This document shows positions 1 to 12,564 of a DNA stretch of 64,000 nucleotides, one piece after another. Positions within the stretch are counted from its first letter, which is position 1. Every line of letters begins with the position of its first letter. The DNA comes from Metellina segmentata. Lineage: Eukaryota; Arthropoda; Arachnida; Araneae; Tetragnathidae. The notes under the pieces were generated by a model. It searched no databases. It saw only the letters and a list, made by a program, of their open reading frames with translations, and was not told where the DNA came from. The translations under genes and the position numbers were made by a program. The stretch covers positions 74,402,278 through 74,466,277 of the forward strand of contig OX375873.1 of assembly GCA_947359465.1 (NCBI GenBank), given 5' to 3'.

Positions 1-3000
1 CTTTGATAACGGCGGAATAGGGTTTCTAGCACTACGAAATTTCTCTCTAACGCTATTTAGGAGCTATCATAGCTAAATTCGTTACAATGAAAAGTTTTTC
101 ACTGAATAGCAAAATTTATATAGTTTGAAACATTATAGTTTTATAAATAATCAAAATATTACATGAATCTCTCCTAGAAATGTTTTATATATTTTATAAA
201 TATTTTAATTAAATTCGGAATCGCACAAGGTTATCTTATCCCAAGTCAGTCTCATAATGTTTGTTGTGCACTGAGATAGAGATTATAATTAGCATTATAC
301 TCGTAGATACACTGGTATTTTTGATTAAATTCGAACTGGAGCATGTATCATACTGGAGTACATCATGTATCATACTGTATCATATGTTGTTTTAGTGATA
401 TATGTGGATGAGATATGGTATTATATGTTTCTGTAAAAGCAATAGAAAATTCAAACTAAATTGGATATTAAATAATTTGGTAAGCATTGGAGGTTGAGGA
501 ATGTTAAGTAAAGTAATAATTTTGTAAAATTAAGAAATCCCTAATTTTTAAGAAATAAATGATAGTTTGAGCAAATTTACAAACAATTACATCAATAAAA
601 GTTAATTGAACTGCTACTGGTGACGGTCACGGATCAACCCCCGAAGCTTTGTGAAACGGAATTGATGTAGAACAATGACTACTTTGAGGTTACATGTATA
701 GCATGTAACATCTAAAGGAGTATGAGAGTAACATTCAAGAAATAATATTTAACTAAATCTTACGAAATCAGACATGAATAATTTACACGAACTCCACAAA
801 GAAAATACTTCAGTGATTGCAGTAATAGGAGATTAAACTATTCACATACTTTTTCAGTGGTAGGATCAAAACATTCTAAAATCTCTTAGATGATATCATT
901 TTATGTCGATTACTAGAAACTTAATTAAGTATTTGATAATTTTTCTTTTAACTGTACAGTAGGTCACGAAATTATACGTCCACCTCACGTTTCTTACTTT
1001 TGAATTTGATAAGGATGCAGCTACAATTACAATTAAAATTTTACCACATGAAAGCTCTCTTCTTTCTGTTTTAGCCTGCCATTAATATGATCGAACAAAA
1101 AAGTTTTAAAACTTTTTCTAAAACATTTAAAACATAACTTAACCCATCAAATCAGACACATAAATACATTCAAATACAAATACATTAAGAGTTCGAATAT
1201 TAAACAAAAAGTGACTATCAAAGTCTAATAATTTTCTGCATTTTTTTAGGACTTAAATTGTCTTAAGTCTAAGCCATCGTGGTTCGTACGAGGTACTTCG
1301 ATTCCGCTTGAAGATATATTTTTGGATTTCGCTTTTTGGTATCATAAAAAAAATGTGTTATTTCTTCATAATATATATAGTTATCATAAAATATATATAT
1401 TTAAAATTAGGTCACATTTTAAACAGTTTAGTACATCCTTTTTTACAACTATACCTTTTCATGAAAATCATTAAGTCTGTTTTTTTTAACTGTGTCCTTG
1501 TAAAATTCATGAAAAAAAAAGTGAGGTGGACAAATACGTTTGTGACCCATTGTAAATATATTTTTGACAGAATATTTTACAACAATCACAGAATCGTTAT
1601 AAACCGACAATTAAGAGTAATAAAAATGAACTATTTCTATTTCGTGCACAAAATCGATAAAACTGATTTCGAAAAATAGAACTAGATTTTCTGATTTGAC
1701 AAATAGGATAATAGTAATATGCATCCTGTATAATATTTATTGCTGGAATATTGTTTCTGTGTGATAAACAATACCAATCAAAACAAGTTAGCTTTGTTGC
1801 ATAAGAAAGGGGGAAAAATTCTCGCGAAAAACGAAACGAAATTTAAATTAAGTTTAAGACTAAAGGGCGCGCGCGCGAAGCGTGTCATTCATTTCAATAA
1901 TCTCCAATTCTTTTTCAATTAGAAATTTTGATTTCTACTTAATTATTATTTTTAATTAAATTAGAAACAAAGCATTTTTTACTGATTACCTTGATATGTA
2001 GAGCTTTCACAGTTTATCTTTAAAAAATTCATTGAATTCTTTTATATCCAGAACAAAAGAATATCAAGCAACATTTTCCGATTTCTCCAAAGTAATCGAA
2101 AATAAAAATTACCTGCGAAACAAATTCCGCAGACGAAAATAAAAACTAAACCACAGATTCAGTTTCATACTCATTGCAATTATGCACCTGTAATGTACAA
2201 TTACCATTTTCAATCGCTTGGAATATTTAAATAATTTTTTACGATCGAACTTAAATGAGATTTTTGCGAAAGAATATTATAATCACAATTATTACGTCTT
2301 CCAGTGGAATGTATTGCTCGCACGTTTCATATTTTATTGTTTCCTCTCAGTATTAGTAATTAACTTTTTTTCGAGTTTAGGATATGAAAAACCGTGGAAA
2401 AACGGCATTTGAAGCACCCGCTTTTTGCGTTCAGTGCTATCCTATTTTGTTAATTAAAATTCCCGTAATTATATGATAAACTTTTTCAGACGATCGGAGA
2501 AAAAACATTTCGCGTTCCATCGTAACTATTTTTGTTTTATTTTCCTCACTCTGAGCTGATTGCTAAGTTTTTTGTGTGTATTTAATGGTATTAATTAGAT
2601 TTAATGGTAAAAAACACGAACCGGAGCTAGCGGAAAGCGAGGAATTTAAAACTACCGATTTGGCATCGCTGAAAATTCTCCATAAAATGAAATCACGAGA
2701 GCAAAGAGAATAAATTTTCAGAGACGTTCCATCGTTTCCTAAGCCAGTGTATCGATTAAGGTGACAATTCCATGGGTTATATTTCAGCCGACTTTTGTCT
2801 ATTGATTCAACTGATTTTATCAAAAAAGTCTTTGTTGTAAATTTAAAATGCAAGGGGTGTATTCTGTTCTCCCAGTTTGCGATACTGTATTCATTAACCC
2901 TTTTGTTCTCTATGATCGTTATTTTTTACTGACGGTATTCTTATTGAACTTTATTATAATAGAAACTTTGCAACCGCTCGATAAACTGGTCTGAAATATC

Positions 3001-5030
3001 AGCAGCTCAGAGCTGATAAGCTTCAGTTTTGTGAAACAGAGCAGTACGTTTTTCACGTTTTCTTCGGGGTAAAACGCTGATAATTCTAAACCCAAGTAAG
3101 AATTATTTTATTTTTAATCTCATTATTCAACATAATTTTCACAAAATATGCGTATCAACTATGTAAAATGAAAAACTTTTAAATAATGATTAATAAAGGT
3201 TTTTCTTTAGAGAGCCATTGTTAAAGCAGAATTGTCTACTCTTGTTAATTAAATTCATTTTTAACAGTATTTTTTAGCAATAGAAGTTTAAAGACTATAA
3301 CCCTAAACCTATTTCATACATTGTAACACGACACAATTCTATAGGTAAATATGTTTCTTTTCTCATACGGTCAATCTAAAGAATACATACGTATATCATA
3401 CAAATATGTTTAAAAAACATGTATTTCTAACATAATTACCGAACCTCATTCGGGTTGAATTGGTCACCTATGGAATGATAGGTTGACCTGAATAATCTTT
3501 TTCTTCTTTCATAGAAAAATGCCAAATCAGTAAATGTGAGTTAAATAATGCTGCAATACTTTGCCACAAATCCTATACATGCACATATCCATCTATGAAA
3601 TACATTTTACATGTTACACCTCTGCTAAAGGTAGAAACTAACGAAAGATGACAGACACTAAAGTAAGTACTACAAAAGACTATTTTGAGAGAGGATTAGG
3701 AAAATTATCTTAAGTTCTTTTCCTGTAAAATTGTTCAACTAAATTCGAAATCATAGTTTACCAACCAATATTTTTTGACTTGTGGCGCTCTTACATTAGG
3801 TTTGCGACATTTTCGAATTTCTCTCTTTCGGCATCATTAAAGGAAAGATGACAAATTAATTTGATACGATATTTATCGCAAAGTCAGTTTTAAAAGCGAA
3901 TTGTTTTTTTCTGGAAAATTCTGTTTTGTAGCACGTGCAGTAATAAAATAACTTGTTTTAAAGTGAAATGTCTTCAATAAGACAAAACAAAGATAACCAA
4001 TTACCATTTTCAATCGAAATTCAATTTGACAATGCTTCTTGTAAAGAAAATTATTTTTCTTAATATTGCTTAAATAATATAGCTTTTATTCATAAAATAT
4101 GCCATCTTGACCTTTTGAAGCCATGACAAATAATTTCTAATTATTTTTAATGTCCTAGTTCGGATGTTTCTAAGCATTAACATTCTTTCAATAATGCCTT
4201 TAGTGTTTAACTTTTCAGAAAACATTCTGTAAAAATGTACTCTGTATTGTACTGAAAATTTTTGAAGTTCTTGGGAAAGAAAATGTATTATTTAAAGTAA
4301 CTTTTGCAAGTATGAAGATGAATGAATATGAAAGCATCTATCAAAAATTGAGATTTCTGAAAGGATTAAATATTATAAAACACATACTCCGATTGTAATT
4401 CTTAATAATTATGCAGTAACTCACATATCAAACGTTTTTTAAATCTACTGAGAAATATAATTAAGTCACTTTATTTTAAGTTGTTACTGTTTAATTTCTC
4501 TTAACTTATGAAATACATTAATAATAGTTATTCCCCACATGTGTGATAAAAGCATAAATTGAGTTACTTCTGAAGTAACACATTAGACATGACATATAAC
4601 AAGTATTTCATCTTATAGACATATATTTTTACAGTTACATTTATGGCAAATGTATGAAATATTTTCTTGTAAAGAAACTATTCATTAAAACTGAAAACAT
4701 GCATTTGTAAACTTTCATGTTACATAAAATTTCTATCGTGAAATAATTTGAAATAGAATTTTGTGAAATTGTGTTTGATGTGTTTTCTATACAATTGAGA
4801 ATGTCTTTGGAAAATAATTTGATTAAGGACAAAAAAATAACTAAATTGCAAAGAAAGTTATGCTAATTTTTTTATTACTACTAAGCGGCGTTAGTTTGCC
4901 CAATAATTAATGAATAATGGACGTCTGTTCCAGTTATTATCGCAATAATGGACCTCAATGGAATTTTTTTAACAATTATTGGGGTTAGGTAATCTTACAC
5001 TTATACAAATACTTGTAGAAGTAATTCTTT
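1..5030. other. AT-rich stretch without a recognisable gene
   Basis: Open frames here are short, AT-rich and of simple composition, with no recognisable domain. The only repeat I recognised is a SINE fragment near 613-660. Nothing else is supported. Confidence 0.6.
613..660 (-). repeat. Fragment of dispersed SINE (family A)
   Basis: The stretch around GGTGACGGTCACGGATCAAC is a diverged piece of the SINE body also seen near 24900, 26190, 34180, 39910, 60060, 62240 and 63980. Confidence 0.5.
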
Positions 5031-5064
5031 TAAACAGAGATGCATCTACAGATAAATTGCTTTA

Positions 5065-5103
5065 ACTGTTATATACTAACGCATAGCGTTAGTATATAGC
5101 AGT
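5065..5103. repeat. Short hairpin, 18-bp arms, 3-nt loop
   Basis: ACTGTTATATACTAACGC (5065-5082) is followed after ATA by GCGTTAGTATATAGCAGT (5086-5103). The arms match at 17 of 18 positions. Function unknown; it may be the centre of a foldback or MITE. Confidence 0.7.
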
Positions 5104-5331
5104 AAAGGGTTAGTACTATAGCAGTTAATGCATCAGTACATTCAGAAGCTTACGCTTTGACTGAGAATGCACGAGAAATGCAAATAAATTAAACTATTCA
5201 AATAAACAAAAGAAATGGATGGAACATGAATAAAATTTGTTTTTAGTCCTTATAATAAGATATGTGTGAATCACTTCTTGTATTTTAGTTTACTATGTGT
5301 TGTCTGATGGTTTGTCTTCGCCATATAGAGG

Positions 5332-5373
5332 CTGGTCACTCTAGGGCGTCGAAAGGTGCCCTACAGTGGCCAG
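5332..5373. repeat. Imperfect hairpin, 16-bp arms
   Basis: CTGGTCACTCTAGGGC (5332-5347) faces GCCCTACAGTGGCCAG (5358-5373), 14 of 16 paired. It lies in a GC-richer patch that is also open on the + strand (5295-5525), but I see no domain there. Confidence 0.55.
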
Positions 5374-5623
5374 ACTATAGTGCAAAAGAATGTTCCAAAA
5401 TGTCACCAGTTCTGAGAAAGGGGACAATTTGTTTTCCCTTCTTGAATAGTCATTCCCCTTTTAGTAATAGGGTAGATTTATCTCGACGTGATAAGATTAG
5501 CAAAACTGATCAGATCTTGAACTAGATATCTCGAAGAGACACTTGGAGGGTAAAATTACTTCAATTTCGTTATCTGACCTCATTCTAATGAATTACCTCA
5601 TTGTCTCAGACGATAGGCATTAT

Positions 5624-5748
5624 CATATGCCGTCATAGCAAAGTATAATAGTATCCTCAAAAATGAAGCTGGGAACCCTAAATAGCAATTGATTTCTCCT
5701 CTGAGGGTCTTTTGGGTGACTGCATAAGAATTACTTTTTAATAACTTA
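5624..5748 (+). repeat. Direct repeat, left copy, flanking piggyBac relic
   Basis: This stretch recurs at 6692-6852, where the second copy carries two extra segments of about 20 bp. Shared anchors include TAGTATCCTCAAA, TTGATTTCTCCTCT and AGGGTCTTT. The pair brackets the piggyBac relic at 5755-6595. Confidence 0.7.
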
Positions 5749-5754
5749 GATTAA

Positions 5755-6595
5755 CCCTTTACTGCTGCGTCACAAACCGTCTCGTAACTAGTGTGGATGG
5801 GTCTCTCAGACCTCGCTCACTAAAGTGCGTATAAAGTTGATTAATATTATATATTAATGAAAGATTGTTTAGATAATTACCATTTATACATTTTAAATTT
5901 AGATAATTCAATTCTCAACACAAAATACATTTTATATTACTATATAAGTTAAGTAGATTCCCTGTCTCTTCAGGCTCAGCTTTCGGACCTAATTTTGCAG
6001 GACGTTTCAACCCTGGAAACTGTAAAACTATATTGTGTTTTGGTGTTCTAACGGCACCATTAGGTTCCCCCTAGGCATCCCATTTGAAGTTATTTTTTCC
6101 GTAGAAATATTATTCTTGTGAAGACGCACTTGAAATGTCTTCATCTTCATCTGCCTAAATTTCCGAATACGTTTCGTGTTCGTTTTCAATAATATTATCC
6201 AAAATTTCACTGTCCCAGTACTCTATTTCCGACCAATTATCAACAATATCCTGAATTTCTTTTTGTGTAAGATACACAGGTCGTTTTTAGTAAAGTTTGT
6301 CGCCATTTTAGGCTCTCTGCCGAAATTCCCTACTCAAACTTAGACGATTCCATTCAACAAGAACGGTAACGCAGATGGCGAGAATGGGTCTAAGAGACCA
6401 CGCTGCAAATGTAAATAGTGTAAAACATGAAATAGTTAGGGCAGCCAAACCAGTCTTGGAATGTGGCTTCTGTTGGACGTAGTAGGAAGGTACTGAATAG
6501 GACAGGGACCAATATTCACTTTAAGGGGGGGCGGGGGGGGGGCGATCTATCAAAAATGACTTGGGGTCTGTGAGACCCATGACAGCACTTAAAGG
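5755..6595 (-). mobile_element. Internally deleted piggyBac-like element
   Basis: TTAA (5751-5754) precedes CCCTTTACTGCTG, and the right end reads CAGCACTTAAAGG followed by TTAA (6596-6599), so the ends are inverted repeats with the piggyBac TTAA duplication. The minus strand from about 6240 to 5950 reads in pieces as the N-terminal part of a piggyBac transposase. A block NFKWDA and a block RTPKHNIVLQFPGLKRPAK are visible, with stop codons between. The catalytic domain is absent, so this is a short non-autonomous relic. Confidence 0.65.
6525..6542 (+). repeat. G-run low-complexity tract
   Basis: Nearly uninterrupted G (only one C) over about 18 bp inside the piggyBac relic. It could form a quadruplex and is prone to length errors. 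Confidence 0.8.
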
Positions 6596-6691
6596 TTAAG
6601 TTAGTAAAAAGACTTATAAAGACTTAGTAAAAGTCACTTAGACTAAGTTACTACTACTTTTAATGTAGAGATATGTACATATACATAACCA

Positions 6692-6852
6692 TATACCGGC
6701 ATAGCAAAGCATAATAGTATCCTCAAAGATGAGCCGATAGATATACCTAAAGATGGGAACCCTAAATATCAATTGATTTCTCCTCTAAGGGTCTTTCGGA
6801 TGACTGGATAAGAAAACTTTGTCGGGATAGCTACGAATTACTTTTTACTAAC
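6692..6852 (+). repeat. Direct repeat, right copy, flanking piggyBac relic
   Basis: Second copy of the repeat at 5624-5748, same orientation, about 1.07 kb away, with two insertions of roughly 20 bp relative to the left copy. Confidence 0.7.
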
Positions 6853-8767
6853 TGCACCCGGTATGGGTGTGGACAGTGGATATAAATGTCCCGAACAACA
6901 TATCTTCCATTAATATTAAATTGTAACTAATTTTTATTCAATGCACAAATTATTGATAGATTATTGAGTATTCGTAAAAGCATTATTAGTAAAATGAAGC
7001 TCCTAGTACTACTTAAAATAATTGTGTATACCACATGTACAAGTCTACTCGACCGTTGTATCGAAATTATCACATGGAAACACTGAGAAATTTGAAATCT
7101 GTGTATTCAGGTAATTTAACTGCACTTCCAATTGATTAAAAATACATTTTGGTGTGATTGATGCGGCAATTATTCCTAGTACAATTTTGTCCGGACTTGC
7201 TTCATGGGTATTTTCAAAAAGTGGCCTGTTCTTGTTTCGGTTCCACGCGTTTCGGAAACCACTTTTCCAAGGAAATGGGGCTGAAAATTAACGCTACTGC
7301 TGATGAAAAAAGTAGAAACAATTTTTGATTTTTATCATCAAATGCATGTTTTTTGTGGATGGGATTTATGAGGTACCAAATACTAAGTGTAATTTAATCT
7401 AGTACGCGAACGGCAGGGTAAAAAAATATCAATTATTAATGCTTTATTATTTATTACATGAATTTTTGCAACGATGGATTAAAAGCATGGAAAACAATGT
7501 TTAGTTTTTATATTATTAACAAGATTAAGAAATATTGCTTTATAATTTTTGTTCATAGTCAAATGCAGGAAAAGATCTAGAGAATAATGTAATGACTATT
7601 ACTATATATGCAAATTGATATACAAAAATACAACCAGCGAAGTGTCTAGTAAGCGAATGCCGTAATATTTTCATTTAATATAGTGTAAAAAGGATACTGG
7701 TAACGATTAATTCCCCACGTGTGAAATCTGATAAGTTAGATAAGTGTGTTTTTAAATAAATATCTAAGCAATGCAGTTGAGTCACCTTGGTCCAGTGACG
7801 TACCCACTGCTCTAGCAACCTGGGAACTAGGTCTGTTTCCTGGATTTCTTTACTTCCTGTATGTCAGAAAATCTTTTATACTGTGTACTTGATCCTTTAC
7901 TTGATGTTGTTTAGCATAGCATGCAAAGTATGGCGCATGCACCACAAAAATAAAACCAACGAAGCGTCTAGTAAGTAAATGCCGTTATATTTCCATTCAA
8001 TGTAGTGTAAAAAGGATATTGTAACGAAATATTTGTATAATAGAGATGAAAATAATCTGATGGAGATTTCTGTACGGGCATGTTAAAAACCATTGTAGAA
8101 AACTATCATAAAATTGCAATAGAACATTTCGAATTCTTCGATTTTTTAATAAAAAAAACGTTAATAATTTTTGAACAAAAGACTGATTATAAATAATAAA
8201 TTAGTGTCAAATACACAGACTTTTGAGAAAGCGTAATTTCATCAATAAACGCTGAATCACATGTATTAAACGTTTTGCAATAAACAGCTGTAGCATTTCG
8301 ATACTTGGAATTTGAAAACCATCCATCAAACGTGATTGCATGAAAATCAAGCAGTTGGCTTGATCGTAAAATTGAAGAATGTTAAACAACCAACTCCCTT
8401 ATTTTTGACCATAACGGCCATTTTCCCAGATGGCTTCCCATACTAAATCACTTTAATGTACGCCATTATGCTCAGAAGCCCAAATGTTTAAAGTGCTTAA
8501 TAACATTGCAATTTTAATGGTACTAAATTCGATCTTTGCAATTAGGGACGACGGGATATTTTCAAAATGGATATTAGTAGAATACTTTTCGAAGCATTAT
8601 TATAGGAATTGTAATCCGATTACAAAATTTCTCGTTTAAGGATGATTTTCATACAAGTTTTGCCGTATTATTCCATGTTCAACCCGATTTCACAGAATGT
8701 AAAATTCAATAAGAGTTTTCTCATAAAATATTACCTTCTATTAACCTTTAAATTACTTAGAGTCATA
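6853..8767. other. AT-rich stretch without a recognisable gene
   Basis: Short frames only. Two related stretches are present near 7620-7700 and 7940-8010 (both contain AAGTGAATGCCGT-like and GTGTAAAAAGGATA motifs), so a diverged repeat of about 70 bp occurs twice. No gene supported. Confidence 0.5.
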
Positions 8768-8771
8768 TTAA

Positions 8772-10677
8772 CCCATTAGCGACCGCACTACTTTTCGTTT
8801 GAAGGAAATGAACAAAAAACATTTTTTAGAAGTATTAGAGAGAATTAAGAAAAAAAAAATAACATGAAAAAAAAAACATTTATTTGTATAAAAGATACAA
8901 AACGTTGCGAAAACGCAACGTCAGTCAAAACCGACTACTTTTGGGAAAGATGAAAATCTTTAAAGCACTTGCTATGTAATGGCACATTACATTTTTTTAC
9001 ATAGAGTTATTTTTGGGCTACAACAGGTTTTGCATCTTTTTCTTTTGTTTGTTGGATATTTCTCGATAATATTACTTGTGGTATCCTAGGCCACCATCAT
9101 TTCCTTCTCTTTACTTGCACTCTATATATTGCAACGAAATTATCAAGCAGGACCACCCCACCCATATGTTTGTTGCAATCCTCGATGAGTTTAGGTTGCT
9201 TTTCAGATGCGGATTTCTTCATTTTCTTGAGTATCTCTTGGCCATTGAAGATGGATTAATTGTATCAAAGTTGGTGACCATGGAGTAACAACGGAATTTT
9301 CGTTCCAACGAACTACTGCGATACTATGCTCCTTATCAAAGACGAAGTCATATGTTCCACATTGTTCTTTTTACATTTTGATTACAGGTGTAATGGTACA
9401 TTTTCCTAATAGGTTGTCACGGATCATTCTAGTGGCATGAAACCACGACTTTTTCAATTTCGACAACAACATATGTGATGTAAAAAGTTGCCAAAGTATA
9501 CATAATGGTTTGAAGGAGCTTCGACTACACTTAAAAGACGTTTCCACTTAACACATATCCGTCGTTTTATCTGCATATTTACCTGAGTATGTATCAAAAT
9601 GATATAAGTACCTTTCAGAATAACACAAACGCCAAACTTTATACCCGAAACTAACTGGTTTTCTTTTCAGAAACATTTTGCACGAATGTCTACCGAAATA
9701 AGATATCATTTGTTCATCGATAGAATGATTTGATGATAAAACACACGCCACAGCATGAAATTGGCATTTAAAATGATTACACACCGACGGACTTTAGCCA
9801 TTTTATCTGTTTTATCCAATAGATTGTTATCTACTAAATGCAAATTCTGTTTGATAGTAGTATGCATAGAAACGTGTTAGTTCTGTATACGTACTAATAG
9901 ACAACTGACATCTTCTGCAACTAAACAGTAAAGTCTCTCTTAAGGAAGACATACATAGCCAATGTAAAGCAGAAATCCTATAAAACGCTTCAATATAGGA
10001 ACAGAAAGAGGAACATTTTTGAAGATTTTCTGTTGTGATATCACCAGATATGTCTTTCGGTCACGGCAAATTATCTCCTAACATATCGTCATCAATGCAT
10101 TCCTCGTCGGTCAATAAATCAGGAGGTCCGGGGGGGGAATCACTACTATATCTGCTTGACTTTGACAGTCTTCATCTGATGAAAATTCAGAAACATCTTC
10201 ACGATCTAACTCTTTCATATATTCTAATGCTTTATTCATAGTTAAAAACCGTTTTCTTCGACATCCGTTATTTCGGACAAGTGTTCATAAAGACACTGCT
10301 TTGGACTGACGTTGCGTTTTCGCAACATTTCAAAAAATGCATATTTATACAAACAAAGACAAAATAGTAACCTTATTTTTTATGTCATTTTGCAGACATA
10401 TGTTTCTTAAACATAAGCGTCTCTTCATGAAGTTCTTTGAATTGTTCTGCCACATGTGAGATTTTTTCAAAATTAGAGTAAAAAAATCGCAAAAAAATGA
10501 CAATTTTAGAAATTTATTTTATAAAATTTTGCATTGAGAGAAAAATAATTTTTTTCCCTGGAGACATTGTAGCTTTGTCTATAATGTACAAAAAATTATG
10601 TAAAAGAAACGCAATACAGAATAAGAAAAAAATGTTTTCACTAATGTTGCGAAAACGCAACGTCAGTCGTTAATGGG
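8772..10677 (-). mobile_element. piggyBac-like DNA transposon with degenerate transposase
   Basis: The element is bounded by TTAA on both sides (8768-8771, 10678-10681). The left end CCCATTAGCGACCG and the right end (read inward) CCCATTAACGACTGACG form imperfect terminal inverted repeats. The minus strand around 9790-9550 reads as the core of a DDE_Tnp_1_7 (piggyBac) transposase, with the diagnostic block SIDEQMISYFGRHSCK followed by FGYKVW. Other blocks are broken by stops, so the copy is dead. Three palindromes of the form GTTGCG-N4-CGCAAC lie near the ends (8904-8919, 10311-10326, 10645-10660) and look like subterminal binding sites. Confidence 0.78.
9548..9784 (-). pseudogene. piggyBac transposase fragment
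   Basis: A 78-codon open stretch containing LSSNHSIDEQMISYFGRH, which matches the conserved (L)SIDEQM..(F)KGRH segment of piggyBac transposases, then KPVSFGYKVWRLC and YLYHFDTYSGK, matching the KP...G.K.(F/W) and (F)..Y.G segments. Asp in SIDEQM is one of the catalytic acidic residues in the family. Upstream and downstream coding is interrupted, and no intact frame remains. Confidence 0.75.
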
Positions 10678-10681
10678 TTAA

Positions 10682-10720
10682 CCCATTAACGACTGACGTT
10701 GGACGTTTAATATTTATCGT
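10682..10720. repeat. Second piggyBac end abutting the first across one TTAA
   Basis: Directly after the shared TTAA at 10678-10681 comes CCCATTAACGACTGACGTT, the same terminal sequence as the right end of the 8772-10677 element but facing away from it. I did not find the matching far end, so this is probably a truncated neighbour or the product of an aberrant insertion. Confidence 0.55.
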
Positions 10721-11912
10721 AACTTAAAATATCACACGAAATGTTACGCATTTTATTAAATTATAAAATAAAGTACATCTGAAATGAAATGGCCCAAATA
10801 AAAAAATGATTGTAATATAAAAAAGTGAAGCCTTTGAACACGATAAAATAGCAAGAAATTAAATTTTTTAGTTTTAATCTGTTCCTGATTAAATTTTTCT
10901 TTTCATTATTAAGAATTACTGAAGTGATTACGTAATGCACTGGGTTCAAGAATTCTTGCTGTATTTTTTCAAAGGATAATTTGTGAACAGCTTTATGTGA
11001 TTTTGGGCAACTCTGAAAGAGAGGAGTTTAAAATAATTAAACCATAAAGCTGTTCGTGCTCAACTCAATTATTAATAATTTAAGAACAATTAACTAACAA
11101 CTAGAAAGTTTGTATTAATTATTATAAAATAATTTACACAGGTTACAGCGTATAAAAGTTCCTAGGTTGCTGTTTGAAGATCGAAATTCATTTGTTAACG
11201 TTTTCTGTAAACAGATAGGCTTTTTCTCTACCTAAAACTTCGATTGAAAATTTGAATTCTATATATACCATAATACGAAACAAAATATCGTAAGAGAATA
11301 CTTATGCTCCATTGCTTTCTTAATGAACGTAAACGTGGAAACGACTCGATATAGGTTTTTTTTTTTAACGACTCTCCGTAAAATTTTCTTTTGTTTTAGT
11401 CAAATGAAAGGGAAATGAGTTTGTATTCTAGAAAATTAGACTTTTAACAAAATGACATGCAACCTGTGAATAATCAAAAGGCTATTTTACCTATTGATTG
11501 ATAAAATCTTGAATATACGACTCAATCAAACGAAAGGTGACGAGGCCTTGTGTGGGGTACAAAAAAGGCCTCAATCAAACGAAAGGCGTATTTTTCATCA
11601 GAAAGAACAGGCTACTGTACCAATTGATTAATAAAATTTTCTTTAATATCACTCATGGTAAAGTTTTCTATAATCTCAATCAAACGGAAGTCAAAACGAG
11701 ATTGTATTTAATCAGAAGTAAAATAAACCTACTATGAAAATGACATTATACATGTGTATAACTAATAAGTTAATATGCATATTGATCAATAGAATTTTCT
11801 GTAATATACAAAGATGAAATGAGTTATTATTCCATCATAAGGAAAAAAGATAAAATAACATACTGACATGTGAATAAATAGCACGCTATTATATTTTTTA
11901 TCACTACTCTCA
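10721..11912. other. AT-rich stretch without a recognisable gene
   Basis: No frame with a recognisable domain. Near 11450-11740, motifs such as CTCAATCAAACGAAAGG and ATTGATTAATAAAAT recur about four times at 60-130 bp spacing, a loose internal repeat. Confidence 0.45.
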
Positions 11913-12564
11913 TCTATATATATAATTCTCTTACGTGGCACGCAAAAAAGACGTTATTTGTAATCGCGTTTTGGCAATACTGTACGATTGTTTGTTTATC
12001 GCGAAATCTCGCGCATCGATTGAATTTATAGCGTTATCGGATGAAATTTTATTGGAAAAAAAAAAGGAAATTTTAATGAGCTGTTGCAGTTATTTTATAA
12101 TAGAAATCAAAGAAAGCGTAGGATCTTTTCAGGGCCATTTAAAAAACGGTCCTTTTCAGGACCAACAATTATAGTTGAATAAGACGCTTGCACTACAACT
12201 TTCGGCAACAAAATCAATGAAAAAGTGTGGGTCGTTTGAGTGCTGGGAAAATGTACACACAAACAACAGGCTGGGTATTCAATTTCCAAAGCAACGCTCA
12301 CATTTCGAGTCAAAATTTGCACAAAGTTTTCATTTAAATTCTGATTTTAGAGATACTGTATATATATTTTCTGTAATACAGCAAGTTTAGATTTGAAAAA
12401 CATTTTTTTGGTAACATATTTTGTAAACAATCCCTTCTGCTAGGACACATATCTTCATTGAGACGAGCGAAGCGAGCATAGGTTCGCGCGACGAACCAAT
12501 GAGGATTGCGAAGCAATCCTCCGGAGGTTGGAGAGCTTTAGCGAGCAGGGGGCAGGCCCCCTAG
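11913..12564 (+). mobile_element. Non-autonomous Helitron, copy A (about 650 bp)
   Basis: It starts TCTATATATATAATTCTC after an A and ends GGGGGCAGGCCCCCTAG before a T. These are the Helitron hallmarks: 5' TC, a 3' terminal hairpin just before CTAG, and A/T insertion without target duplication. The last 100 bp is a chain of small palindromes such as GGTTCGCGCGACGAACC and GATTGCGAAGCAATC. Copies B (30317-30970, +) and C (55625-56274, -) have the same ends and length. No Rep/helicase coding is present. Confidence 0.85.

Noticed and set aside
1308..1679. 123-codon open frame
   Set aside because: Composition is that of AT-rich DNA read through (F, I, Y, K rich) with no domain or splice evidence.
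11935..12174. Conserved open frame starting [10 protein letters not shown] in Helitron copies A and B
   Set aside because: It is shared because the DNA copies are shared. Copy C and the 3' parts differ by frameshifts, it has no domain, and its start lies in the Helitron 5' end.
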